Shown here piece after piece: positions 51,829-62,136 of a DNA stretch of 64,000 nucleotides. The notes under the pieces were generated by a model. The model did no database searches, was not told the DNA's origin, and saw nothing but the letters and a program-made list of their open reading frames with translations. The translations under genes and the position numbers were made by a program. Source of the DNA: Symsagittifera roscoffensis (lineage: Eukaryota; Xenacoelomorpha; Acoela; Convolutidae); assembly GCF_963678635.1 (NCBI RefSeq), contig NW_026971325.1, positions 16,598-80,597 on the forward strand. The letters run 5' to 3'. How positions within the stretch are numbered: the first letter of the stretch is position 1; the number at the start of each line of letters is the position of its first letter.

Positions 51829-52465
51829 TCACAACCTTACGATTGCCGCTTCGTTCGCCTTCAGCCTCACCCTACTACTCAAGAATACCGGTGCTTTATT
51901 TTCTTTCGCTATTATTAAATTTACCGGTTTAACCCACGCAACTGAGTCTTCTTGCCACTTATGTCAAGCACAAGTGCTGATACGTCTGCCTCTGTCCCGA
52001 TGGTGTTCTATTAAGGCTATTATTGGTGTTCTGCCTAGCACCCGCAGCGCCCATTTGTTAGCAGCTGACAACCGTATTCTCGAGTCTATCAAGTCATCTT
52101 TGTTGAAGCCCATTCATTCCTAAGTTTCGATTGGTATTAGACAAGACCGCTCCAGTATCGAGTAACCCACGCAACTGAGTCTTCTTGCCACTTATGTCAA
52201 GCACATGTGCTGATACGTCTGCCTCTGTCCCGATGTGCATTGCATCTCCCTCCTGCATGACACAGTGTCCAATCGATCTCACCTTTAGTTCTTCTTTGCC
52301 CACGTAGATCTGCCCCACTAGATCTTCATCACATGTTATCATTGTTTTCGTGTAGATGTTTATCCCATCTATATTCAACATCACCTCATGCGGACCATAA
52401 GCTTCTGTATATCTGTTGTCCACACGGACCGACTTGCTGCCACCTCTCGTGAGTAGCGCCCTCAA
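51829..52465 (-). pseudogene. Aspartic protease region, disrupted
   Basis: The 123-codon frame at 52,094-52,465 contains the active-site 'LRGLLDTGAVLS'. The frame then shifts, and the downstream half (to 51,829) has several stops and a duplicated segment of about 72 bp: 51,932-52,002 repeats 52,166-52,238 with one or two mismatches. The second half of the protease fold is therefore scrambled. The protease would cleave gag and pol. Confidence 0.75.
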
Positions 52466-52498
52466 GGCTCTAGAAGTCGTCTGTGGGCTTATCGCACT

Positions 52499-53440
52499 CT
52501 AGTAATCTGCGTATACGTCGATGTGCTTTATTGTCTGGTCGCTGGGTTCGCTTAAGTTCCTTGTCACCTCATGGCCACCTACAGTGATTATCGACATTAT
52601 CCTGGCTCCAATTTTCGTTATGCCGAATGGCTTTCCCGTCACAATTTTCAGAGTGTTGCAATTTCCACTCTTTGTCGACCCTGCTACAGCCTCTGGCACT
52701 GGCACCGAGCAACTTAACGTCTCATTCAATCTCTGTCTGTCGATCTCTTGCTTCAACCGTTGCTCTATTTCCTTCGTCGCTAGGTCCTGTTTCACCTTGT
52801 TAATCGCCTCTGATGCCGCTTTCTCATGGTTTATCTCTAGGGCTTTCCTGGCCGTGGTCTCTATCGCACTATTAACTTGCGTTACAGCCTTCACTGTCTT
52901 CGTTGGTAGTTCCGTACTCGGTGCTTCCAAGTTTTTTGTTTCAAACTCAGTTTGTCTATTTCTCCGATTCTGCACCACCGCTAATGTCAATTTATGCTTG
53001 GGGTGACTCTGGTTCTTGACTGCCTCCCAAAACAAAGGACAGTCCATCCTGAAGTGCCCCTCCTGATTGCAGAAGAAGCATTTTGCACCTATTATGATGA
53101 TTAAGCCACTATAGTACTCGTGTTCCTCCATCTGGCTCATATCTTCCTCATCTGGTGCATATCCCAGATTCTTCATGCCCTGCTTGTATGTTGTGCAATC
53201 CGCCACGTGATGATCAGCTGACCCGCAGTTCGCGCATGATCTACGTTTGTCCATGTCATCTCTAGGCTTGTACCATGACGACCTTTGTGGTTGGCTCCCC
53301 CCTTGCATGTTCCTGTTATCCGAGTTTGTGTATTTCTTGGGCTTCATTAACATGTACTCTCTTGACTTCTGTCTCATCTCTTCTGGAGTCGATGCATTGT
53401 CTTTCGACAATGTGTAGTACGTTGCTAACAATGTTCTCAA
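52499..53440 (-). pseudogene. Gag nucleocapsid with two zinc knuckles
   Basis: Two CCHC knuckles are visible: 'CANCGSADHHVADC' near residue 70 and 'CFFCNQEGHFRMDC' near residue 119, followed by a helical, charged region. This is the nucleic-acid-binding part of gag. The frame ends at a TAG (52,499-52,501) and goes on in the same frame into the protease, so gag and pol were likely read as one protein or by readthrough here, although the TAG may equally be a late mutation. Confidence 0.8.
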
Positions 53441-54036
53441 GTCATCACTTTTTACCCCATGAATGAACTTTGAGGCGATGCTAAAGTTTCATCTGTTCGT
53501 TGACTTTTCCGGATCACTTCTTCGTCTCAAGCTCTCTCGAATTCATCTAGGAACCGATCAATCGATTCATCGTCCCTTTGCCTGCTCTTTTCAAATCGCA
53601 TCATCGCTTGATGACCCTTCATGCCTGACCCGAATCAATTCAACAATATCTCGAAGATTTTATCCGCAGTGTCGCGTTCCTCTTCCTTCTTCGCAACCAC
53701 GCATTTCAACGCCGTGCCTTCTAAGTTGCTGAGTATCGCTGTGCATGCTTGTCTCTCATCGTTCAAGTTGTCCTGTTCCAAGTGTAATCTCATGACTTCT
53801 ACCCAAGTATCAATGCATCCGTCTGAGTCATCCTTGAATTCTTTCGGTTTTTTGAAAATTTTCCTGGATTTGCTACCTCCTCTGTCACTCGAGTCGGTGT
53901 TCCTCGTGGCCAAGGCTTCTAGTGTCCTGTTCATCATTTCCCAGGTGCTTGCCCACGTCATGGCATCCGGTCCCACGTTATTGTGAGTCGTGGAATCCCC
54001 TGGACCACTCGTCGTATTTGCTGTTCCACTTTTCAT
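53441..54036 (-). pseudogene. Gag capsid-like segment
   Basis: The frame 53,635-54,036 has 'FKKPKEFKDDSDGCIDTWVE' and 'NLEGTALKCVVAKKEEERDT', then a TGA at 53,635-53,637. The same frame continues with 'FGSGMKGHQAMMRFEKSRQR' and 'ESIDRFLDEFE' before a further shift near 53,535. The pattern matches the gag capsid helices of Ty3-type elements (retrotransposon gag family). Confidence 0.7.
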
Positions 54037-54527
54037 AATTGCTTTGGTCCCCCCCGGTGCTGTGCTCGCGGCATCCCTGGGTAATGGTAACGGTGTTGAT
54101 TGCCGTTTTTCCGTTGTGGTTCCATGAAGTCAATTCTGTTGCCTTGCGTTCGATTCGCTGCCGGCCTGTCCTGTGACGTAGAGTTTCTCAAGATGGCGTC
54201 TAGTTTTGCCTGTATTGCACATGAACTCTCAGCCTGGTCCCTACTCATTGTGTCCATTCTCGTTTCCAGACTCCCCAACTGGCTGTTCACTGCGTCATAC
54301 CGTTGCTTCATCTCTTGCAAGTCTCTTTTGATGTTCTTGCCTCGCTCTCCATCAGTGGCATCTACTTTGTCTGACATCTGCTGAACCTTTTCCTCTGTCG
54401 CTTTCGGCAGATTGAAATAGTTGTCCAGGTACTCGTGCTTATTGTATCTTAATTCTTTCTTTATCACCTCTCTATCCTCCTCGCTGTGCTTTAGTCTCTT
54501 GTCGATCTGATCTAGCTTCGCCATCAA
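54033..54527 (-). pseudogene. Gag coiled-coil segment
   Basis: A 164-codon frame with heptads across 'MMAKLDQIDKRLKHSEED' and 'RDLQEMKQRYDAVNSQLGSL' and a Pro/Gln/His-rich end. Its first codons overlap the stop of the preceding ORF by four bases, and the sequence 'TTSLIW' there reads on in this frame, so a one-base shift near 54,530 separates what was one protein. Confidence 0.65.
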
Positions 54528-55129
54528 ATCTCCCAGATTAGAGAAGTTGTTGTCTCATGGTCAGCTGTTGCCCTGTTGTTGGCTGCTGCTCCCGTTTTGA
54601 CCTGGTCTTCGTCTTGGTTGGTCTCTGTCGTTTTCGTGGAGACTGTTCCGAATGTTTTGCCTTTCTCGGCTTTCGGTTCCTCCGTCACTATGTCTCTTGA
54701 TTTCATCCCGACCATCATTGCCAACCTTTCAGTAAATGACGTTCTTTTTGCTTGAGACTCGTCCGTTACCGTTTCTGGCGTATTGCCCGTTGCGTCCTCC
54801 TCAGTGTCTATCGGCGAGAACTCCATCGACTTTGGATTTGGTTCCTCTGCATTCGGCATCGGTGTCGAATCCTTCGTCTTCTTCTCCACCTCATCCACAC
54901 TCTGGTCTGGTGTTTGTAGGTCAATCTCGTTGGAGGGTTCCGCGTGTTTCCCTTCCGCGCCCTCTTTTGTCTTGTTCTCTGTATTACTCCTTGTGTTGAC
55001 CATGCTAACTGAAAAGTTCTTCTTTGTTATTCTTGGGCCAACCGATGTCCTTTTACGTAGCGACGAGTTATATTTTGTCTTTGATTCTGTAGCTCTTTTT
55101 TCAGCTACCGGTACCCTGCTCCGTCTCAT
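54524..55129 (-). pseudogene. Gag N-terminal segment
   Basis: A 201-codon frame, Glu/Lys/Thr-rich, mostly disordered, with 'SMVNTRSNTENKTKEG' about residue 42, where an internal ATG could be the real start. There is no known domain. The ATG at 55,127-55,129 is the first in this frame after the AT-rich leader. Confidence 0.6.
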
Positions 55130-55136
55130 GATTTTT

Positions 55137-55386
55137 ATTTACAATTTATTCTGTTTACAATAATGCTATTCACAAAATCCTATTCTAAGAATTAAAAAAA
55201 AATTTGATAATAAAAAGAAAAACTACTTTCCTATTCCTTATTAGATTTAATAAAAATTTTACTAATTCGTGATCCCAATAGTATCCGATCTATCGCGATT
55301 TAACGTTCCAACTAGTCCTATTGCTTTTGATTCAGTTATTTCGACCTGTCCTTAGACCCTTTAGTACCGTCACACCACTTCTTCAT
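55137..55386 (-). other. AT-rich leader upstream of gag
   Basis: No ORF and no match by eye to the LTR-like segment at 35,710-36,941. It should contain the 5' LTR and primer-binding site if the element were complete; neither is seen. Confidence 0.4.
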
Positions 55387-55680
55387 GCTGTCCCAAGCTT
55401 TCTCTCTACTGTCCCAAGACTATTCGGTGCTGTCCCAGTACTTCTTGTTAGTGTCCCAAGACTACTGTCCCAAGACTAGTGTCCCAAGACTACTGTCCCA
55501 AGACTACTGTCCCAAGACTACTGTCCCAAGACTACTGTCCCAAGACTAGTGTCCCAATACTACTGTCCCAAGACTACTGTCCCAAGACTAGTGTCCCAAG
55601 ACTACTGTCCCAAGACTACTGTCCCAAGACTACTGTCCCAAGACTACTGTCCCAAGACTAGTGTGCCAAGACTACTGTCA
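55387..55680. repeat. 14-bp minisatellite (ctgtcccaagacta)
   Basis: Imperfect units from 55,387, then about 16 regular units from 55,450 to 55,678 alternating 'actactgtcccaag' and 'actagtgtcccaag'. Because 14 is not a multiple of three, all three plus-strand frames stay open and give the same repeating peptide, explaining the ORF at 55,479-55,661. It is not a gene. Confidence 0.9.
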
Positions 55681-55707
55681 GTAGTGTGCATATAGTGCGT
55701 TAGGATC

Positions 55708-55724
55708 GGGGGGGGGGGGGGGGG
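55708..55724 (+). repeat. Homopolymer of 17 G
   Basis: An uninterrupted G run just after the minisatellite. It could form a G-quadruplex, and such runs are common sites of sequencing and assembly error. Confidence 0.9.
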
Positions 55725-55734
55725 TTGTCATACA

Positions 55735-55905
55735 TGGATGACCATTAGGTATAAATCATAATGGTCACCATGTATTAAATGATCAGCAATGGTCACCATG
55801 TAATAATCCTAATTGTCACCATGTATAATTTTATACCCCATGGTCACTATGTAATAATCCTAATTGTCACCATGTATAATTTTATACCTAATAGTCCTCA
55901 TGTAA
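55735..55905. repeat. Short GTCACCATGTA repeat cluster
   Basis: At least six copies or variants of 'ggtcaccatgta' at intervals of 25-35 bp, with a longer unit of about 66 bp ('taataatcctaattgtcacc' plus 'atgtataattttatacc') present twice. The core GGTCACC is palindromic. Confidence 0.7.
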
Positions 55906-58350
55906 AACTTCGGTATATTATTGAGTATTCCCACTGAACGTTGTGGAAACGGAAATGGAATTATGTTTTGGTCGGTGCATGTTTTCCCTTCTAAAGTTGG
56001 GGGTATTGGTTTGTTTACATGTAAATGACGTTATATACCTATTATATGCGACCAAACTATATGGTATATAGGAAAGCACACGAATTTGGCAGCGTAGCTT
56101 GACTGTTGGCTGCAGTGAACGATTTCCTTCAAAAATGCATGTTTTATTACTGAATCTCGAAGAAAGCAAAATTCGTCAAGTGCGGCAGCCGCCACCTCTA
56201 TTTAGGCAAAAATCAATTTGACCGAAATAAGAATAAAAAATTTCGTTCAGCCAAATGAAGGTAAAAACAAAGAAAAATTACGAAACACTGAAAACTCTAA
56301 AATAATGAAATTGGCTTGAAAATTTCGACATTTCCATTTTCCGTGTCTACAGGAGACTGAAAAAACTTCTAAAATCTATGACAAAAGCTTTGATTTAATA
56401 GAAAGGTTGAAAGAGCTAATAAGTTGAAGTGGGTTAAGATCTTGAAAAACGAGAACACTGATGAAAACCAAAATGGCCGATTAATTTTGCTGCAGCCATT
56501 TCTAAGACTTGCATATACCACTTTTTATAGTAAAAAGGAAACAATTTTCGGGGCTTCTAGAAAACGTTTATTATTTCCTATTAACTTTTTTGTGCTAACA
56601 GAAATTTTGAAAATTTTCATCAAAGCGGACCTAGAAACTGGGGGAAAACTGTTATTTGTGTGCCAATATATACGACAAAACAGAGTAACCATCGAATAAA
56701 GCAGGTGAAAACTTATTTGCGACTTTTAAGGAAGGCAGTTATTCAAATTAGAGCAAATTCAATCGGGAAAGACTGAACACAAACTAAGACAAGTTATGGA
56801 TACAAACTCAAAACTTGATATGAACTCGGAGTTATAATTTGAGCATCCAAAATTTTTGATTTTTCCATTAAAAGAATATGCAATTAAATAATTTTTAATT
56901 TGATACTACAATCTAGTCAACTGTTCTCAGTATCTTCTAATTAACTCAATTTGGCTTTAGCAAGAGCTTTCTATTCAAAATTTTGAAGCGCTATCAGTTA
57001 TTATCATTGATTAACCCTCTGTTCAACAAATTAAATTTTGAGTTTTTTAAAATAAATCTGATCTTTTGAATGTTTCCTTGATTACGCTATTGTCTCTCAA
57101 AATACGGTGGCTTTTTGACCAAAATATTTGATTATTCATCTGCAAATAATTGTGTTATCAAGAGTTCAACCTTTCTTTCAATATATGTTTGAGGTGATCA
57201 CTACTAGCAGTATCAAAACAGTTCGCATCATGAAATTTCTTCTCATTTTTGCATCGATATTTGTCTTCTCTATTAACAAAACATGTATTCGAAAAACGGT
57301 TAGTTGTTTGAAATTTTAAGATAAAAAATCAAGCCTTATCATCAACACTCTACCTGAATCTTCGGATTCCGTCAGGATGATAGCTGTTTCACACTAAACA
57401 ACGCTTTCACACCAATTTGGCTACAGCAGTTTCCGAAAACTTGTAAGTGCCATTTTCTAGTTTCAATGCATTTCGATAAACGTCAATTATGTTGTGTTAT
57501 CTTAAGCTAGAACGACTAACAAAGACATGTTTAATTTGACAATAAAAAGTTTGTTAGACAGTTTTACTTTGAGGAATTAAAATTAAATTAAATTGAGCCT
57601 CAATGCAGAAAGACTTGCTATTCATTTCAAAGAAAAAAGGCGTAAGCATTTTGAGCTATTTCATAAAAAGCTCTATCGACTAAATAAATCTTGAATTTAA
57701 AAAAAGTGGTACTGACTGTTTATCTGATTACACAATTGCTTCACTTCTGTGGGTTTATAACTTTGATTCAAAATTATGATTTTTCAAATGAAAACCAATG
57801 AAATCAATCATCCTTCAAATATACAGTACCTGTCACTGAGACTTTGCTCGCTTACCGTCTTCAGCTCTACCAGCCGCATGTCTGCACGATCAATGATTTT
57901 CCTCAATAAACCATAAATTTTTTCTAATAAGTTTCTTATCGTAATTTTTACATCTATGAGTAACAGTTCATCAAACACTTTGGACTCCATGCTGTCTCCA
58001 ATTGGACTTGTTGTTTGATGCTTCCATCGACAAAACTTTGTGAAAACTTGAAAACTGATCTTTCTTGCTACACTTTTGAAACATTTTTCATAATCATTGA
58101 CTGCAGATAAATTGAAATTATCAATGCAACATATGCCACTTTTTCAAAGTGAATTGTTCATAATGAGGATACCTGGAAGATCAAATATTTCACGGAAAAC
58201 TTTTTTTAAATTATCAAATTGTTTTGCAAATCAAGAAAATGAAAAAAGCTGTCATTATAGTGTCTGGTTGATTATTCTAGAATATTCGAGAAACTTAAGA
58301 AGAAAGATAAGAAAGATTTGGATTGAGTTACATATATACTTTTATATGAA
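55906..58350. other. AT-rich unique DNA without recognised genes
   Basis: The short ORFs here (for example 56,424-56,699 plus and 57,808-57,990 minus) have no domain or codon pattern above background. No repeat shared with the rest of the window is seen. Confidence 0.5.
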
Positions 58351-58359
58351 ATAAAATAA

Positions 58360-60870
58360 ACGATTACAACTAAACTCAAACATATATACCCCACCAAACA
58401 TATAAAGCTGCATACTTGTAAAGATAAAAAACATAAACACATTTTCATAAGTTGCAAACTTAAATGCATACTCACAAAAAACAGTCATGCGTATTTTATT
58501 ACAAACATACGTTTATTCATACACAATTAAATACTTACATAAGGTTAATCATGCAAACTTACATTCAAAGACAATAACGTACACACTTACTGAATACAAA
58601 CATACATACATGTATACATAAGTACAAACTTACATAAAAACATACATACATGCATACATAGATACATACATACAAACTTACATGTATACATACATGTATA
58701 AAGTTACTTAGAGACATTCATACAACCATACGTACAAAATTACATACATATATGCAAAAATACTTCTATACATACAAACATTCAAAAATTAAGTCTTACA
58801 TAAAGGTATGAATACAAACGTACATAGTCTTATACATAAGAAGAAGGCAAATAACTACCATACAAACATAAATTTTACATACTTGCTTACATGCTTTTAA
58901 ACCTGCAACCAATTAAACAAAAATTTCGCTTTTACACATGCAAAAATTTTGACTTAATATTTCTGCTGACCTTTACAATAGAACCACATTTAAACACACA
59001 AACCAGCTTAATTTCACTTCACACTTTCAAGACGAATATATGCACACATTCAGACAAAAAGAGTCAGGCATTAGAGACTGGCATTCATGCGTCTTTACAT
59101 ACAATCAAATAAACGTGTCTTTCATACTCATATACGAAAATGCATAAGTACTTAACTACAAACAGACATGGTTCGTACTATACAAGCATGTTACGACTCA
59201 TGTGTACACACTTTCCTTTTGAACAGGCATGAAACTGCAATCAAAAGTTTGTACAATTTGCAAACAAGCAAATTTTAAAATGTTTTTAAACTGAAAAATA
59301 TACATTGATACAAAATAATTGCTGGTCTTCATTCACTCAATCAAGCGGAAATGCATTCAAGAATTCTTACTTACATAAAAACATACAAATATACATTTGA
59401 AAACATACAAACTTCTAAATACTTAAATGAGTACACACAAATAGTATGTGCATACATGATTAAGTACATTTATACATGCAAAAAATTGTACACTTTTACA
59501 TAGATACATACAGTTTACATAGATAGACACACACACAAGTTTTGCTTACATACATGCAAAGATTTCACTTATTAGTTCTGCTGACCTTTAAAATACAAGC
59601 ACATGTTAACACACAAACCAACTTGCATTCACTTCACACTTTCAAGACAAATTTATACACACATTCAGACAAAAAGAATCACGCATTACAGACTGGTATT
59701 CATATGTCTTTACATAAAATCATATAAACGTGCCTTTCATACTCATATACGAATATGTATAAGTACTTGCCTACAAAAAGACATGGAATGTACTTTACAA
59801 GCACGCAACTACTCATGTGTACACACTTTCCGTTTAAACAGACATAAAACTTCAATCATAAGTTTGTACAATTTGCAAACCAGCTTACTTTTAAAAGCTT
59901 TTAAACTGAAAAACATACATTGATACAAATTAATTGCTGGTCTTCATTCACTCAATCAAGCGGACTGGCATTCGAGAATTCTTATTTACATAAAAACATA
60001 CAAATATACATAACTTCTAAATACTCAAATGAATACACACAAATAGTATGTGCATACATGATTAATTACATTTATACATGCAAAAAATTTTACACTTTTT
60101 CATAGATACATACAGTTTACATAAATAGACACACAGGCAAATTTTGTTTACATACATGCAAAGATTTTACTTATTAGTTCTGCTGACCTTTGAAATACAA
60201 ACACCTGTAAACACACAAACCAACTTGCATTCACTTCACACATTCAGACAAAAAGAATCACGCATTACAGACTGGCATTCATACGTCTTTACATACAATC
60301 ATATAACCGTGCCTTTCATACTGATATACGAATATGCAGAAATACTTGCCTAAAAACATACATTGGTTGAAAAAATATGCTTGTATTTATTCACTCAATC
60401 AAGCGGACTTGCAGTCAAGAGTTCTTACTAACATAAAAACATACAAATTTACGTAACTTCTAAATACTCAAATGAGTACACACAAACAGTATGTACATAC
60501 ATGAATAATTACATTTATACATGGAAAAAGTTGTACACTTTTACATAGATACATACAGTTTACATATATACACACATACACTAAGCATATGTGCGTACAT
60601 ATATACTATGCTTATAGTATCTTGTCTAACTTTCAAGAAAAACTAGAAACATTAGTAAAATTCAAGTTGGGTTATAGTTATTCTTCTAGTTACAATTGTT
60701 TTGGTTTACACGCGCATAAGGAAAAAAAATTGTACTCTTACTTACAAACACATCAACTTGCATACATACACGCATACACAAAAAGTATTTTTTCTTGCAT
60801 TTGTTTATAGATTACTAGAAATATTCACACAAAAATATATTCATTACGTTTTACGTATGAATATATTCAA
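58360..60870. repeat. ACAT-rich microsatellite block with a 600-bp tandem unit
   Basis: Dense imperfect (acat)n from about 58,370, strongest at 58,600-58,830. Within it a unit of about 600 bp occurs three times, recognised by 'ctgctgaccttt' at about 58,964, 59,578 and 60,179. Each is followed by 'cacacaaaccaactt', 'cattcagacaaaaag' and 'cctttcatact'. ORFs in it such as 59,603-59,923 are repeat shadows. Confidence 0.8.
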
Positions 60871-61228
60871 ATACAGTCAAACCTACATACACATTTTAAT
60901 TTTTTTCAATGCAAACGTCGCAAGCAGAGATTTGCAAAGAAATGCCAGCTTTCAGCCAACTCATCTACACCATTTAGCAATGTTGTTCATCTTTGAAAAA
61001 ATAAAAAAGGGCGATAAACAATTTTTTAATATGTCTGTTGATCTCCCAAACGAATTTTCCAACGGTATCAAACTTCAACTCAAAATTGACCAGTTAGTCA
61101 TGAGAAGCGCTTTTAGTGGTCAGAAGAAAAAACCGCGGCTTACTAACTTGCATAACACGGAAAAATTCCAAAACAAATTATTGAAAGTTTTTTGTTGGAC
61201 GGTCCGAATAGAGTTTTTTGACATATAG
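60871..61228 (+). CDS. Possible ORF end of unknown nature
   Basis: The plus-strand frame is open from the ACAT block to a stop at 61,226-61,228. Its last 100 codons are less repetitive and lysine-rich, with 'DLPNEFSNGIKLQLKIDQLV'. No domain is recognised. It may be a chance frame. Confidence 0.2.
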
Positions 61229-61987
61229 AAAATTGATTTCAAGTAATTATTTAGTTTTGTACAGAAAATTTAGGACAGTGGAAACTTTGGTTCGAAAAAA
61301 AAAATTAGCCATTGTTCTAAGAATTGTAATTTTTTTTAAAAAAACTTTGTTTTTTGATTCATTTGTTAGTTCTGTAGTTTGATATATCTTCAGTTGACGA
61401 TTAAGCTGCAGGTTTAACCGTACACCAAATTACATTGACTAGAGTTGCACATTATGTTGTTTTCTCGCTAAACCATCAAAACTTTTTTTGTTTGAAAAAA
61501 TATATTTGGTTCTGAAAAAGCTATTGAATACAGGTTCAACTGTTCTTTTTTTTTCATCTTTTCCCCCGTATTTATGCAATATCGATAGTTTTAGCTATAG
61601 TATCTTAGAAAATAATCTTTTAACTATGATAAAATTAACGGTAAAGGGTATGTTTTAGAGAAAACAAAAGTTGTTCTAAGCTGATGTTCAGCTCATTTTT
61701 TCAGTAATAAAGAAAACTTTCAGTAATTTTTTAAATTTGTGCAAAATAAACAACCCAATCTTCTTTTGCAATTTTGAATTTTCTAGAACGACTGTTTTTT
61801 AGACATGATTCTAATTGAAACACAAGTTTTTCATAATTTTAAAGAATTAGGAGCAAAAAAAACTTTTGTTCTTTTTGTTTTATTTAATTTGGATTACAAA
61901 ACAAACAGCTAAACATTAATAAATTCAAGTTAACTATTTGAAAAAAAGCAGCACAAAACACAAAACAGACTGAAAACTTATCAATTG
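61229..61987. other. AT-rich DNA, nothing recognised
   Basis: Many A and T runs and no ORF or repeat shared with other parts. Confidence 0.5.
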
Positions 61988-62136
61988 ATGCCACGTATAA
62001 CAGAGGTTGATGCGTTCCGATCCTTTTTCTTGTTTTTTTTGCGAGCAACTGGCGTTTACATTTGGCTAATATTGGCTGTCTGCCTACTGCACCAAGGGCT
62101 CACTGTTAGACTGATTTCTGCAACGAGAGTATTAAG
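61988..62136 (+). CDS. Candidate first coding exon, membrane segment
   Basis: From ATG 61,988 the frame is open for 49 codons plus two bases and reaches 'attaag|gtaaag', a good 5' splice-site match. The encoded part contains a hydrophobic stretch ('FFLFFLRATGV', 'YIWLILAVCLLHQG') that could be a signal anchor. The 62,040-62,240 stretch is visibly richer in G and C than its surroundings. No following exon was identified, so this is a weak call. Confidence 0.25.

Larger units (their letters stand above)
35710..55180 (-). mobile_element. Giant Ty3/gypsy-type LTR retroelement with large post-pol ORF block, decayed
   Basis: From high to low coordinates it runs gag, protease, RT, RNase H, integrase, macro-domain ORF, coiled-coil ORF, SGNH hydrolase, 724-codon SGNH-like ORF, further large ORFs, polypurine tract and probable 3' LTR, all on one strand. 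The order protease-RT-RNase H-integrase places it with Ty3/gypsy rather than Copia or BEL. No 5' LTR or primer site was found next to gag, so the 5' end is probably lost or rearranged at the minisatellite. Usual Ty3 elements are 5-8 kb, so more than half of this one is additional coding DNA. Numerous stops and frameshifts show it is inactive. Confidence 0.7.

Noticed and set aside
55479-55661. 60-codon repeat peptide ORF
   Set aside because: All three frames are open because of the 14-bp period; there is no gene context.
55387-55680. CRISPR-like array
   Set aside because: The units are contiguous 14-mers without spacers, in eukaryotic DNA; this is a minisatellite.
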